Counted from the stretch's first letter, positions 34,621 to 46,575 are shown. The stretch: DNA of 64,000 bases from Valencia hispanica (GCA_963556495.2 OY747703.1:29908796-29972795); one strand, 5' to 3'. Program-made: numbers and translations. Notes: a model not told the origin generated them from the letters alone.

Positions 34621-35394
34621 ATGCATATGAAGAAGAGGGGAAATATGGCAACAACAACAAAAACCAAGAAGATAAACTTTACGGAGATGGAGATTGAAGT
34701 GCTAGTGGGTGAAGTGGAGGATAGAAGAGACATTTTATTTGGTGGACACAGCAGTGGTGTCACAAATAAAAGGAAGAACTGCGAGTGGCAGCATGTGGCG
34801 TCTGCAGTGCAGACTGTCAGTGCAACTGACAGGATGGTACCCGAAATTTAAAAAAAGTGGTCGGACCTCAAAGTCGAGGCAAAAAAAAACGTGCCTCCCA
34901 CCGCCAGAGTGGGTCTGCTACTGGAGGGGGTACGTGTACACCCGAGCTGACACCACTGGACAGGAAGATGGCAAGTATCATGGGAACATCAAGCGTGTAC
35001 GGTATTGTATCAGAGAAGGAGGGCGACACCTACCTGCCAGAAACAACAGATTTTTTAATTTAATTACGTGGCTACGTTAACAAATTTGAGCATATTTTAA
35101 GGAGACAGACTAATATGCCGTGTCTTTTCAGCTCTTCCACAGTCGGTAGGTGGCGAGGATGAGGAGGCTGAGGAAGATGAGGTTGACCAGCGTCTGGCTG
35201 CCCCCAGCACCGGTGCCCGTGGTCCATCCAGCAGTGGTCGGGTTCTGACTGAAGCTGTGATGCAGACACAGAGAGACACCATCAGCGCCATCAATTCTGT
35301 GACAAACGAGTTAAAGGAAATAAAGAGTGTGCTGTGCGACATAGTGACAGCCATTGGTACCTTAAATGATAAAAAAATAAAAATTAATAAATGA
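34621..35394 (+). pseudogene. Harbinger Myb/SANT-like DNA-binding partner protein, broken
   Basis: The accessory protein of Harbinger elements, which binds element ends and helps bring the transposase into the nucleus. The first part (ATG at 34,621 or 34,645) has the Myb-like trihelix: NFTEMEIEVLVGEVE, then KRKNCEWQHVASAV and, after an in-frame TAA at about 34,849, KKWSDLKVEAK. A run of A at about 34,880-34,888 then shifts the frame to SHRQSGSATGGGT, ELTPLDRKMASIMGT and VSEKEGD. A last exon (35,132-35,394, acceptor CTTTTCAG) has an acidic stretch and a C-terminal helix (MQTQRDTISAINSVTNELKEIK), with the stop at 35,392-35,394. The nonsense codon and the frameshift make it non-functional, unlike its better-kept neighbour. 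Confidence 0.82.
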
Positions 35395-35406
35395 ACCATG
35401 TCGTTG

Positions 35407-36610
35407 TTATCTCAAACGCCGCATTACATCCTGGCAGATCCTTGCTCCCTGGGTTAAGGCTTCCTGTCGAGTAGGAGGCGGCTGTGGGTCGCAGTTCTCA
35501 TGCTGGGGAGGGGGTGGGCCAGGAGGGAGGGGAATTCCAATTCTCAGTGCCATGTTATGAAGAATTCCACATGCCCTCACGATCTTGCAGACCTTTGTAG
35601 GGTGGTATAATAGTCTGCCACCCGAGGCATCCAATGACCGCCACCTGCATTTTAACAGGCCTATGGCACGCTCCACGACTGAGCGCGCACGCGTGTGACA
35701 GGAGTTGTAGCGCATTTCCTCTGCTGTCTGTGGGTCTGGGAACGGGGTCAGAAGCCAGCTCCTGAGAGGGTAGACACTATCACCTGCAAGTGAGAACACG
35801 TTTAATTCAGGCGTCAACAACCAGCATTTCTAATTACGATGAGGACTTACCGAGCAGCCAGCCATCACGCACAGGGCCTGCCTGCAGTCTGTTCCCTACA
35901 CTGCTGTGTGTCAAGATAAAGGAGTCGTGTGTTGGCCCAGGCCATCGTGCCACCATATTAGTGATCATCATGTGTGAATCACATATGATTTGCACATTAA
36001 TACTGTGTACATGTTTCTGATTGACGAAAACAAATTCATCCTCGGATGGGGCCCTTATAGCAATATGGGTGCAGTCAATTGCGCCGATTATGTATGGGAA
36101 ACCGGACATTGCTGCAAATTGCATCTTAATTTCGGCCTGCTCCCCCACAGTATATGGAAACGTGATGTATCGCCTGCTCATTTTAATGATCCCATCCAAG
36201 ACTGCAGGGATTATTGTGCTCAGGGACGGCTGTGATATCCCAGACCTAGTAAATAAATACAACATATTTGAAGGCATTATTTCCAAAAAGGGACTTTGGG
36301 CAGAATAGTAAGAATCATGTCACTCAGACACATACCTGTCGGCTAATTCCCGCTGGTAACAACCAGTTGCAAGAAACCCCAGAGTGGTGACCACCTGCAG
36401 CTGGACCGGAATGGCACGGTTCCGCTTGGACGGTCTCTCCAAAACCGGGCCCAATTCAGCACAGAGATCCAAGAGCACAGCTCTAGGGAATCTGAATCTG
36501 CTTATTAGCCAGTCATCATCATGCGCACGGAGGTCCGCATGATCCCTGAACACGGGTTCTCTCCTAATCCTTAAATCTCTCCTAATCTCCTAAAACGCCA
36601 GTGCATCCAT
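35407..36610 (-). pseudogene. Harbinger transposase (HARBI1-like nuclease), three exons, one early stop
   Basis: DDE nuclease that cuts and moves the element. The exons on the minus strand are 36,610-36,336, 36,245-35,851 and 35,783-35,407, with GT-AG introns (donors GTATGT and GTAAGT, acceptors ACTAG and TTGCAG) whose phases join in frame. The total is 1,047 nt, or 348 residues, close to the 349 of vertebrate HARBI1. The order is: N-terminal DDDWLISRFRFPR; helix-turn-helix-like CYQRELADRSGISQPSLS; IGAIDCTHI (first Asp); PGPTHDSF (second Asp); WLLGDSVYPLR; RSVVERAIG (Glu); CGILHNMA. All catalytic residues are present. The only defect is TAG at 36,592-36,590 (codon 7 from the ATG at 36,610). 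No later in-frame ATG precedes the catalytic core in exon 1. Confidence 0.9.
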
Positions 36611-37481
36611 CTCAAATATTACGCTTGAAAGTAGTTGGGGTGTTTCTATTGGAAGCAATAAGACTGATTGCTTCCTTCCTTGGCACAATGAACGTGCCAA
36701 TCAATGATATATGGTACAGATGATTCCATTTATTAATTGGCATACAGTCCTGGCCCTTTTATCTGAGTTTAAGGTTTTGAGATACTTTTTATGTATTTAT
36801 TTTAATATTGAAAAATGTTTTTAGAAGAGCTATAGCTCACTGCAAAGCTACAATATAGATATCATTGCTGGTTTGGATGTTTATAATAACATGAATCCAT
36901 AATTAATGTTTGGTGTGAGGTGAAATGATATGTGTGAGAGGAGTAATATGCAGTCAGGCTGCAGTTCACCACCTCACCAACTGCGTCATTGATTCCCCCC
37001 ATCTCCAAAATGTCCGTACGCACGGGTCAGAGTTGAGTTACAGGTGCGCACATTTTCCCGTCAAGTCTGTTTTTTATAAATCACAACTTTTGCTTTGAAA
37101 GTGGCGCACGCCAGTTTCAGGCCCGGTTTTGTAAGTACGCAACGTTTATAAATGAGACCCCAGATTATTTCTGAAACTGCTGATCTACTTGTCAAATGTC
37201 AGTGGGTAATAGGCAGGCTGCTTTGAGATGATAGAAAGGCAACAGCTCAAACAGCCACTCATTACAACTAAAATACACAGAGCAATCTCTTAGCACACAC
37301 GCCAAACCTTGAAACATATAAGCTATAGTAGCAGCAGACCACTCTAGGTATCACTCCTGTAAAAAAACAGTAATCTAAGGCAAGAGTTTACACAAGCTCA
37401 CCAAAAATGGATAACAAAAAAATTCTATAACTTTGCTTAGTCAGCTAATTCCTGATTATATTTGCAAAATTCAGATGGTAG

Positions 37482-39125
37482 CAATGTTCCCTCTAATTTT
37501 TCATGTATCTGAGCAAACACACAAACGCCCTGAGCGGTCCCTTTGAGCACTGTGAGCAACGTCAGATGTGTGCACTGTGGTCATGCCAGCATCGGTTTCA
37601 TCCAGTTTACATAGTGAAGAGATACAAATTCTGTAAATGTTGTATGAGGGTTTAATTCTGTAGTGCATGTGGCAACACTTTTACCACCATTATTCTGTGA
37701 ACGAAGATCTATGTGGGAGGAGTTTCATGCAAACTCTTGTTTCAATAAAAAGGTTATGCTGACGTAAAGCTGTGCTCAGTTAATAGAACTGAGTCCAGCG
37801 ATTGACGTCTCGCTGTTACAATATATAATTGTTGTTTGTTGTTCTTATTGCTCCTTTTTACAGAAATGAACGAGCACGCGGGAAGGTGAAATGAGAGCCC
37901 AGAGAGCCCAGGGTCATAAATTAAATGGGTGTCTGTTCCTTTAAGAGAGGCTTTAAATTAGAGTGAAAACACCTTTCCAACAATAGTTTATTAAAATAAT
38001 CAAATTAAAGCATTTAAATTTATGTGAGAATACTTTTTAATTACGTACATTATCCCACTTACAATGAAAATGACAAAGATCCTATTCATGACCTGTGTAG
38101 TGTGTTAACACTATTGTAAGTATACATATTTCATTATAACTTTGAAGAAACATAAACTGCCAAGTAAGCCAAGCTAACTATGAACTCAAATTTTGAAAAC
38201 ACGCTTAACATTTTTATCATAACGGTCTGACTTGTATTATAAGCATAAGCCATTGTGTGAAGCTCTTGCTGTGCACTGGGTAAGAGAGGCCTCATGTAGT
38301 CTGGGAGAGGGTCCTGTAACTCTTTGTCTGCAAAATGCAGTATATAATAACACAATTATTTGTATTTCTGCTACTCATAAACTGGTGACAGCATTTAATG
38401 ATAAATTTTCATAAATAGGCATTGTAAATAAAGGACACTAAATAAGCACAAATCTGATTGAGGACTTAAATTTCACCATATTTCTTTCGTCTGTCCTCAC
38501 GTATCCAGTGGTTGTAAATGTTGTCCAGGTTGATGGCCTCATCTGCTTGCAGCTTTGACTTTATGAGCATTGGCTGATCTAAATGGTTCACTGTTTTGAT
38601 ACGATTTATTAAACTAAAGCCTCTTTCACAGTCTGCGCTGGATGCTTGAAATGTAGCACAAATATCGTTTGATTACGTATTCAAAGGTTTTTTTCTATTG
38701 TGGCGTTTCTGAAAGGAATAAAGCAAAAACTTCAGATGTTTTCAGAACATTCCATAATCCACTTTTCGTTAAAGAAAATTCCACCAAAACACTACAGACT
38801 TTCTAAATAAATCAAGCACATTTCACAGCGCATGAACTTGGCACTATCAGCTGCTCTGTGCATGGACGAAAGCGCTCCGCTCCTATATAAACAGGAGGCT
38901 CTGAGCTTGTGTCTGGATTATTTAATTATTTTATTTTTTACCTTAGTCTTATTTGCATACCCGTGTCTATCTTTAATCTTGATTTCACTTTTAGACAACA
39001 TAACCTATCAGGTTTGAAAAAAGAAATAGAATTTTGCTGTTCAAACTGTAAAAAATCAGATGTGTTTGCAAAAAATGTCAGATTGGATGCACATTTGCCT
39101 CCAGCGTGAACATCTATCTATATAG
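37482..39125 (-). mobile_element. hAT element, 3' part (second family), minus strand
   Basis: A 'caatgttccctctaa' end lies at 37,482, matching the end at 49,121. The block 38,466-38,665 encodes the transposase C-terminus. The stretch 38,780-39,115 is the reverse complement of 50,748-51,150. The 5' part is missing beyond about 39,125. Between 37,900 and 38,450 the sequence is non-coding and AT-rich. Confidence 0.7.
38466..38665 (-). pseudogene. hAT transposase C-terminal dimerisation domain
   Basis: On the minus strand the frame reads SSADCERGFSLINRIKTVN, then QPMLIKSKLQADEA and YNHWIREDRRKKYGEI with a stop at 38,466. The ERGFS..NRIK signature followed by a leucine-rich helix and a final W is typical of the dimerisation domain in one branch of hAT transposases (KIAA1586/ZNF862-like). 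The catalytic region is not present. The diverged copy near 51,540-52,045 is in the opposite orientation. Confidence 0.75.
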
Positions 39126-40885
39126 CAGGCCTAAAACTCTCATTCTGTAAACAGCTGTTACTCAAACCAGTCTGCATTTCAATAACAATATTTGTGATCC
39201 TTTAAACTAAGACATGATTGTAACTTAACTTTTTAAACTGTACAACACGACACAACACTGCAAGGTGAGAAATATTCTGCATCCATTCTGTTTTCTAGCC
39301 TGGATGTATTAAGTTGCCCATCACCATCATTTTCAGTCACCCATAGCACAGACTGTGATAGCTTTATTAGAGTGAGACCACTTTGCTTCAACTGCATTAA
39401 ACAGATTAAACAGAGATGGCCAATAAGTCAGGTCGCAGATTTTTAGATAAAATCTGTTTTTCGCAAACAGGAAGCTGACATAATCAACAGATTTCTCTAG
39501 GGTTTTTTCCAAAAGTAGCAACAATCCATCCTCTGATTCAGCTCACATGATAGTTTATAACTTAATTTTCATTAAAAGGAGGAAATTGTGCAAAAACAGT
39601 AAGGGTGCTGGTTGCCTTAATTAGATCAACTGTGCTTGAGATGAATAGCTCTCATTGACTGTACCACATGTAGTTGAAAAAATAAAGAGAATGAACCATA
39701 CATTTGACCTGGACCTAAAGAATCTTAGTTTTAAGAATAAAAAGTAGAAAATGCTGAGCTAGGGCATTAACTTTGTCCGATGCATAAAGCAGTATCCAAA
39801 AGAGGGGGGGAGGTGTAAGGGGCGGGACCTCAATATCTACTTAGAGAAGGATGAAGAATACTTGCAATTTTCATAAAACCAAAACAAACTATTGCTTACC
39901 AATATACCAAGTCTTTATTTCTGCCATAACCTTTAATTTACCTTTAATACCAATGAAAGTATTTGTTTGTAGTCGCAACAATCAATATTCTCTCCAAGAA
40001 TACAATTGCTGAACAAACGTTTGCTAAGATAGGGGACTACTGCTTGTGTAAATACTTCTAAGCAATCCAGGTATCATTATGTTTTATGTCTTTAGTGTTG
40101 TTTTTTTGCAGTTATTAGTTTTTCATTCATCACAATTTTATATCATCAATATATTAAGCTGTTTTGATAGTGGCAGGTAACAATGAAAGACTCTAGATGT
40201 GATAAGCAACAGATACAAATATCCTAGTTAAATACAGTTCAATTACAGTCTTGGAGAGGTCACATGGGTTCTGAAAAGTTTAGGGCGATTTTAATCTGCT
40301 GTGAATGGGATCTAATCAGGTGACTGCAATGGGAAAAGGTTACTTTATAGTGCTCCAAAAGAACCAGACTCATGGCATAGATTTATCTGCCTTAAAGGGG
40401 TAGTTCAGAATTTTGAAATGGGGTTCTGTTAACAGGGTCACACCAGTCAGGGTCACACCAGTCAGTCAGTTGTTTAACTTCAGTAGAATAGTCTTTTATC
40501 GTTTTCACTTTGACGAAACAGATTACATTTTTCAGCCAGCAGCTAGTAAGAGAAGTAGCATTATGAAAGAGTAGAAGTCATCTTTTGTTAATTTAAAACA
40601 ACTCAACATTCAAAAATACCATAGCTGCTCATGTAAACCCCATTTTATAAATCTTTTAATAGCCATCATTTATCCATTAGATGGTTAACAAATAAAAGTC
40701 TAAATCTAATTATAGTTATTTAGATGCAAGACCATAAGCAGGTTGTATAAGGACAACATATTCTCAAACATACTATGATATTAAAGGGAATTGATAAATG
40801 TGTGTGGTCAGATGGGACATGGACCTTAGGATACAACGAAGCATGTTTATTGCAGGTTTTATATGCAAACAAATGTATTTTTAAT
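39126..40885. other. No gene recognised
   Basis: AT-rich sequence. A 'taaaggggtagttcagaattttga' start near 40,393 resembles a dispersed fish repeat, and an 18-bp word 'agggtcacaccagtc' is duplicated in tandem near 40,436-40,465. No coding evidence. Confidence 0.4.
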
Positions 40886-41332
40886 TTAAAGGAACATGGG
40901 GCAGGATTTGTAAATAAAGTAAACATCCATGTCCAGTTTTTTAATGCTGTTGGGTGATGAAGCGTTATAAACCAAAAAGACTGAGCCCACCCACGTATCG
41001 TTCCATTTTCTTAAACTGGCTGTGTGCTGCAAAATGTGCGTCAATTGACACTGCTTCGCGTTTCTTACAGCTTTAAAAGAGTAAGGAAAATGGTCGCAGA
41101 CCTCCATTGATTTAATTGTGAGAATGGATCTTCTGCAACCTTCGAAACGACCAAGGACGACTCACAACCCACTAAAAAGTGGCACTAAGAAAAAGAAGTA
41201 TGTCACTGTGAAGAGGTATGTTTTTTTATGAAGCGTTTGTGCGCGCTCCCGTGCGGCTGGCTGCAGTTACTTGCAGCCCCGGCCGCGTCGCTCGTGAGCT
41301 TCGTTTCTTCATTCTGCCCCATGCTCCTTTAA
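40886..41332. mobile_element. Short TTAA-flanked DNA element with inverted ends
   Basis: TTAA occurs at both limits (40,886-40,889 and 41,329-41,332). Directly inside, AGGAACATGGGGCAG is matched by the reverse complement AGGAGCATGGGGCAG on the right, with one mismatch. TTAA duplications with short inverted ends are typical of piggyBac and Kolobok-type elements. It is only about 440 bp long, so it is non-autonomous. It includes a possible small exon at about 41,125-41,215. Confidence 0.75.
41125..41215 (+). other. Possible small basic exon inside the TTAA element
   Basis: An ATG near 41,125 opens a frame MDLLQPSKRPRTTHN..KKKKYVTVKR that runs to a consensus donor (GAGGTATG). The arginine/lysine content suggests a nuclear or nucleic-acid-binding N-terminus, perhaps the first exon of the autonomous parent element. 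No downstream exon is present, and I do not recognise the family. Confidence 0.35.
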
Positions 41333-41484
41333 TGCTTGATTTTGCTATGAGCTAATGGAGAGAAACAAAAGTGTAAAAAAAAAATTATACTCTTTTCTCT
41401 GGATGGCACTGCAGTTTGGTTATTAACTATTTTGTGTCACAGCAACAAGATCTCTAGTTGAAATCTTGGCTTTGCATGGCCTGC

Positions 41485-42290
41485 TGAAAATAGTTTGCAT
41501 GTTCTCCCGATGCATGTGCTGCTTAAATCACGATACTGTGCAAGTTTGGTTAATGAGCAAAAGTAGTAGGGAGAGAAGAGAGAGTTTAAGTATATTGAGG
41601 AAAATCGGAAAGAGACAGGAAGAGAACCAGGGACTGATTAGGAAGCGGTTGCAGGTGTGCAGGAGAGAATGGGTGAAGACAATGAGCTGGGCCGGGAAGA
41701 GGATGGCAGGGAGGAAAAAGGAAGTAAAAAACAGGAGAAACAGAAGACCATCCTAAAATAAGAAACTAATCTAACTAAAGATATCTAAGAGAAGCTATCT
41801 AATAAGAGAATAAAGAGCAAACCAAGGAAACATAAATAAAAGGGTATAACAAAACAAAATAAAACAGAAAGATGAAAACATCTAAGAGCAGGGAGGGGGA
41901 AAATAGGGAAACAAAGAAGTGCCAAAGATAAAAATGCAAAAAGTCATAGTGAAACATTAACACCAAGAAATAAACTAAAATGATCATTTAAACCAAATAA
42001 GGAAAAGAACTAACTAATACTCGAATACAAAAACCTCACATCATAACAAAAGGACATAAAAAGGACATTGGGCCAAGTGTAGATGAGTCAGGTAAGGAAA
42101 AAACCATGAAGGGAGCCATCTGCGCCGGCAGCAGCAGAACAACCGCAGCAGGCAAGGCATACAGGGCGCCCAGAGGAGGCAAGGCCAAGACCCCCATCCC
42201 CACCCAAGTGCTTCCTGAGGAGCATCCAGGGAGCCACAGCCGACCACCGCTCCCGAGGTAGAGGGCTCCCACAGAGGAAACACTGGCAGG
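41485..42290 (-). repeat. Purine-rich and GC-rich repeat block, possible L1-like 3' UTR
   Basis: From about 41,560 to 42,060 the plus strand is overwhelmingly purine. This is followed by a GC-rich stretch to 42,280. Read on the minus strand, this is a GC-rich segment followed by a long pyrimidine-rich tract, the same order seen on the plus strand at 49.6-50.52 kb. I infer, with low confidence, another L1-like 3' UTR. The words 'gtttgcatgttctcccgatgcatgtg' at about 41,493-41,518 belong to a SINE body fragment. Confidence 0.4.
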
Positions 42291-43740
42291 AAGATTAAAA
42301 TAAAAAATTTAAATATAAAATAACGGGATATATAAGATAAGACTACGCAGTGAAACACTGAGAATATAATCAAGCAATAATCAGTGAAAAGCTAGGCTTA
42401 AAAGGTGTCCTGAGCCTGCTCTTACAAACAAGAATGTTTTCTGCAGCCCTGAGTTCCTCCAGCAGCCTGCACCAGAGGTGAGGGCCATACTAATGGAAAG
42501 ACGCCTCTCCATGAGTGTGTGTCCTGACTTTAGGGATTACAAGTAGACAGCTGCCAGAGGACCGCAGAGACCGCGAAGGTTCATATGGTAAAAGCTGTTC
42601 TGAATAATAAGAAGGCCCAAGACCATTAAGACACTTAAAAACTATTAAAAGAACCTTAAAATCAATCCTCAAACATATGGAGCCAGTGCAATTAATTTAA
42701 AAAAGGTGTAATGTGTCCCCGCCTCCTGGGCTTCGTTAGGACACGTGCTGCTGAATTTTGAAGAACTTGTAACCCTGAGATATTCTTTTTGGGAAGACCA
42801 GAAAGCAGGACATTGCAGTAATCAATTCTACTGGTGATAAAAGCATGCATCAGTGTTTCCATTCGGCCCGAGAGAGAATGGGGCGGACTCTGGCAATGTT
42901 CTTTAGATGATAAAAACCTATTTTAGTGATATTATTAATGTGAGGGATAAAGGCAGCTTAGGGTCAAATCACGCCCAGGTTCTTCACTTGTAAAGAAGGA
43001 TTTAAAGACAGTGATTGTAGTTTTGGTTAAAAACAAAATTCTCTCTCTGAGCCTCAGGACCAATGACTAAAACTTCAGTTTTGTCCTTGCTAAGCTGTAG
43101 AAAGTTTTCTGCCATCCAGGATTTAATGTCTAAAAGTTAAAAAGTGTATCGATTGGCCGTGTATCATCAGGAGACACGGAGATGTACATCTGTGTATCAT
43201 CAGCATAACTGTGAAAGTTAACTCCATGTCTTCTGATGACACTGCCAAGAGGGAGCATATAGATATTAAATAGTGCTGGGCCTAAAATTACACCCTGGGG
43301 CACACCACATGTAATCTTGTGGACCCTAGAAGAGCAGGTATCTAAACTTACCATAAAACTCCTGCCTGTGAGATAGGGTGTGAACCATTTGTAAACAGTA
43401 CCAGAGATACCAATCTGTTTTAAACGGGTTAAAAGAATAGTGTGGTCTACTGTATCAAAGGCAGCGCTTAGATCCAGTAGAACCAACACTGTCACCCTCT
43501 GTGCATCATAGTTTAATGTAAAATTATTTAAAATCTTGGAAAGGGCCATCTCGGTGCTGTGGTTCTAAAACCAGACTGAAATTTCTCCAGGACATTGTGT
43601 TCATTAATGAAATCATTAAGTTGAATTAAACCAAGCTTTTCTAAATGTTTTCTTAAAAACGATAAGTTAGATACTGGTCTAAAATTCTTAAAATCATTGA
43701 AATCTAAATTGCTCTTCTTCAACAGGGATCTAATACTGAC
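42291..43740 (-). pseudogene. CR1/L2-group LINE reverse transcriptase, 5'-truncated
   Basis: A minus-strand RT remnant covers the fingers, palm and post-RT region. From 43,722 down: FKNFRPVSNLSFL and VLEKFQSGFR; after a frameshift near 43,545, LVLLDLSAAFDTVDH (first catalytic Asp), GVPQGVILGPALF, YADDTQMYISVS (catalytic box); then on to a post-RT block (42,672-42,490) with VFKCLNGLGPSYYSEQLL. A stop near 43,130 and further shifts break it. It is more diverged from the 30-31 kb L2 copy than from a generic CR1/Rex1-like sequence, so I leave the clade open. Confidence 0.85.
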
Positions 43741-45280
43741 TCATTGACTAGATTATACTCCAATGAATAAGATTTTTTTGAAATAAATATGGACTCTATA
43801 TAATTTAGATGTTTTAAAATCGAGTCAGAATTCAAACTCATCTACTAGAGTGCCTTAAGATGACATGAACACAAACTACACGGAATCAATGTTTCTCTCT
43901 GGTTTTGATATGTTAAAGGTTCTTGTCCAACTTCAAGGAAAGGTTTTACTTGATTTATTCTGCATAGGAATGAAAATGTATGCTATGTTGCACAATTACA
44001 TTTACTAAATTATGCATTACTTTGCTAAAGCAAATTGTCTGAGCCTTGTTGAACTCATTATCCATTCATCATTTACCAGAACACAATAAACTTAGATAAA
44101 AACATTTTAAACACACATAGAACTGTATAATGTTGCATCACATTGTTTTGGAATGCAAAACTAAGATATTAAAGTAAAATTATTGATACATGCCCACTGC
44201 TTGAAAGTGTGTTGATCCTTTGTTACCTTTGAAAGGGCTGCACGTTTCCTGTGATGTGCTTAGAATACTGACAGAGATCTGGTTAAACTGCCATTTTAAA
44301 GCATCTTATGAATGAATTTAAAAATATCAGTAAATGCTGGTAGCAGTTTATACACTTATTAAACAAGTGTATCATTCCTTTATTATTGCGATAAATTTTA
44401 TTTTAAAATGGTTTACAATGCTTTTTTAAACTAAATTAAGTTGCAAAATAATGCTAGCTCACTTACCCTTAATATTCCATGAAAGTACCCGATTTCCACC
44501 AAAACTACCTATACCTCCTTTCTGGGGGATTTTAATCCTTATCTTTGGTACCATCCTCAACAACATCTGTAGCTAAAATTCTACAGTTGCATCAAAGCAA
44601 GTAAGTTGTCATAGCTCCACTTTTAACCCCATGAAAACAGTTAATCTTAATGAACAAACAAAAGGTAGCTTGTTTCCCCTCCTTAATAAGCATGTTTATC
44701 CAGATTCTGACAATAACGGTTTAAAAGCATGGGGCAGTCAGGGGACTATTAAGTGTAAATTGACACTGTATGATAATAGAAACAAACATCGAACACACCT
44801 TAAAGTGTCAGGATCTCAGCTATTTATCATTGAGCGCATAATGAGAACCATAGCCCACATTACGACCACATATATAATATTTTTTACAGCATCTCTGATG
44901 CAGCCTCTGGGACAGACAGTGGCCCATTTAATAAGGTTTATAATGATATATGCCTTCCTACATCCTTTCATCAGTCTCTAAATTGGCACTAAGGGGTTTC
45001 TTGTTGACCTATTTACTCATTGTTCTTTTGATCTGGTTAATACGGTGACATTGTGGTGGCACACAACCATACACCCACAACTATGCACCCACATGTGAAG
45101 ATTTAATATTTTTATTACCACAGTGTTATGGAGGCCAAGACTGAGGTGGCTAGAGATAGTGAGAAAAAATGCTTCTTTTTTTCAAAGCTGCAACATTCAA
45201 ATATGCATATTTAGACGCATGAGCCAAAGCCAGGCTAAGATATGTGAAATAAAAAGAACAAAATTCAGACAACAAAAAGC
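43741..45280. other. No gene recognised
   Basis: AT-rich. The 116-codon frame at 44,631-44,981 has no recognisable domain and no supporting splice or promoter context. Confidence 0.45.
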
Positions 45281-45282
45281 AG

Positions 45283-45302
45283 TGTGTGTGTGTGTGTGTG
45301 GG
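45283..45302. repeat. Short (TG)n tract
   Basis: About nine TG units. Confidence 0.9.
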
Positions 45303-45471
45303 CGGGCATACCTGTGTAACTGAGGGTCATGTGGTCAGATGTATGGTTACGGTCCTTGGGTCTGGACCTCCAGGTATTAGTGTAAGGCTGATGAGAAGGA
45401 TATTTCATTTCTGCCCTTCAGGCTTCTGTGCGTTTGTGTAAATCCATAAATGTGTGCATGTGGGTGGATGG

Positions 45472-45541
<70 letters not shown>
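45472..45541. repeat. (TG)n microsatellite, about 70 bp
   Basis: About 35 uninterrupted TG units. The Cys-Val repeat frame over it is an artefact. Confidence 0.97.
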
Positions 45542-45544
<3 letters not shown>

Positions 45545-46304
45545 AAACTCAGTTGAGCAGCTGGTGAGATATCATCCTAATATGGCAACAGGGCAGATGG
45601 CAGAGCATCCCACCTGCTTCCCCTTTAGACCTCCAGGACGGCCGCTACATTACTTCACTGGCCATACACTGTATGTGAGGTGACAGCAAAACACACACAT
45701 ACACATATGAGCAGAGAACCAGCGCATATGTGAAATTTAACATCTTTACAAAGTTAAAGTTAAAACTTCAGGGTAGCAAATCATCAAATCTAATTGGATG
45801 TTGTAACAATATTGGGTCACCTTTTTTTTGACACATTAGAGTAAAGGTCACAAAAATCACAAACTGTGTTTTATTGAAGTCTATACTTTTTGTAAAATAA
45901 TTCAGTCCAAATTCTACCAGTCAATACATTGTGGTTTCTATGTTTGTGTAATTCAATGCTTGTCCTAAAACCAAAAATGGATCCACAACTATGTGTTTTT
46001 ATGTTTGTACAGATAGATTAAGGGTTTCTTAAATATATGTTCCTTGGGCAAAAATCCAGCTAAGATTTTGTCAAAGCATTTTAGATTTTCAGCTAGGGAT
46101 AGTTAAATGCAGTCCTGACTAATATAAAAAAAAAACTTTGACAGACGAATTTAGTTCAGCACCAATAGAAAGCTTGGAGGTAAATGCTAACTTTAGCACC
46201 TCTCGAACCTAAGTTATCCAGACATACAGTGCTGACAAATTGTCTTTTTATGCTGGGTTCCAGCAATGCTGCCACACAACAAATTAAAAAGTGATGACAG
46301 GTTT

Positions 46305-46575
46305 GAGCTACACAGTGGAGTAGTTGGTTGTCCTGCTACCTTGCAGCAAAAAGGTCCTGGGTTTGAATCCTGACCCGGGGTCTTTCTGCTTGGAGTTTGC
46401 ATGTTCCCTCTGTGAATGTGTGGGGTACTCCAGCTTCCTCCCACAGGCCAGAAAATGACTATTAGGTTATTTAGTCTGTCTAAATTGCCCCTGTGTGTGT
46501 GCGCATGATTGTGTGTCTCTTTGTTGCCCTGTGATGGACTGGTGACCTGTCCAGGGCGTACCCCACATTTTAAAA
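46305..46575 (+). repeat. tRNA-derived SINE
   Basis: A tRNA-like head with an A-box-like 'cagtggagtagttgg' and a B-box 'gggtttgaatcc' is followed by the body words 'ggagtttgcatgttcc', 'ggtactccagcttcctcccacag' and the tail-proximal 'gatggactggtgacctgtccagggcgtacccc'. This arrangement is a common fish SINE. The interior has small deletions and the A/T tail is lost. Confidence 0.85.

Larger units (their letters stand above)
34371..37161. mobile_element. PIF/Harbinger DNA transposon, full length (2,791 bp)
   Basis: The ends are GGGGTCTCATTTATAAA on the left and its reverse complement on the right. Subterminal 'gcgtacg' words occur near both ends. It carries the two genes expected of this superfamily: a plus-strand Myb/SANT-like gene and a minus-strand nuclease-type transposase, converging at about 35,400. 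I could not settle the 3-bp target duplication from the flanks: CT/AG bases abut the ends. Confidence 0.93.

Noticed and set aside
44631..44981. 116-codon plus-strand frame in AT-rich DNA
   Set aside because: No recognisable domain, no splice or promoter signals, and unremarkable length for this much sequence.
45450..45683. Frame with a Cys-Val repeat
   Set aside because: Translation of the TG microsatellite.
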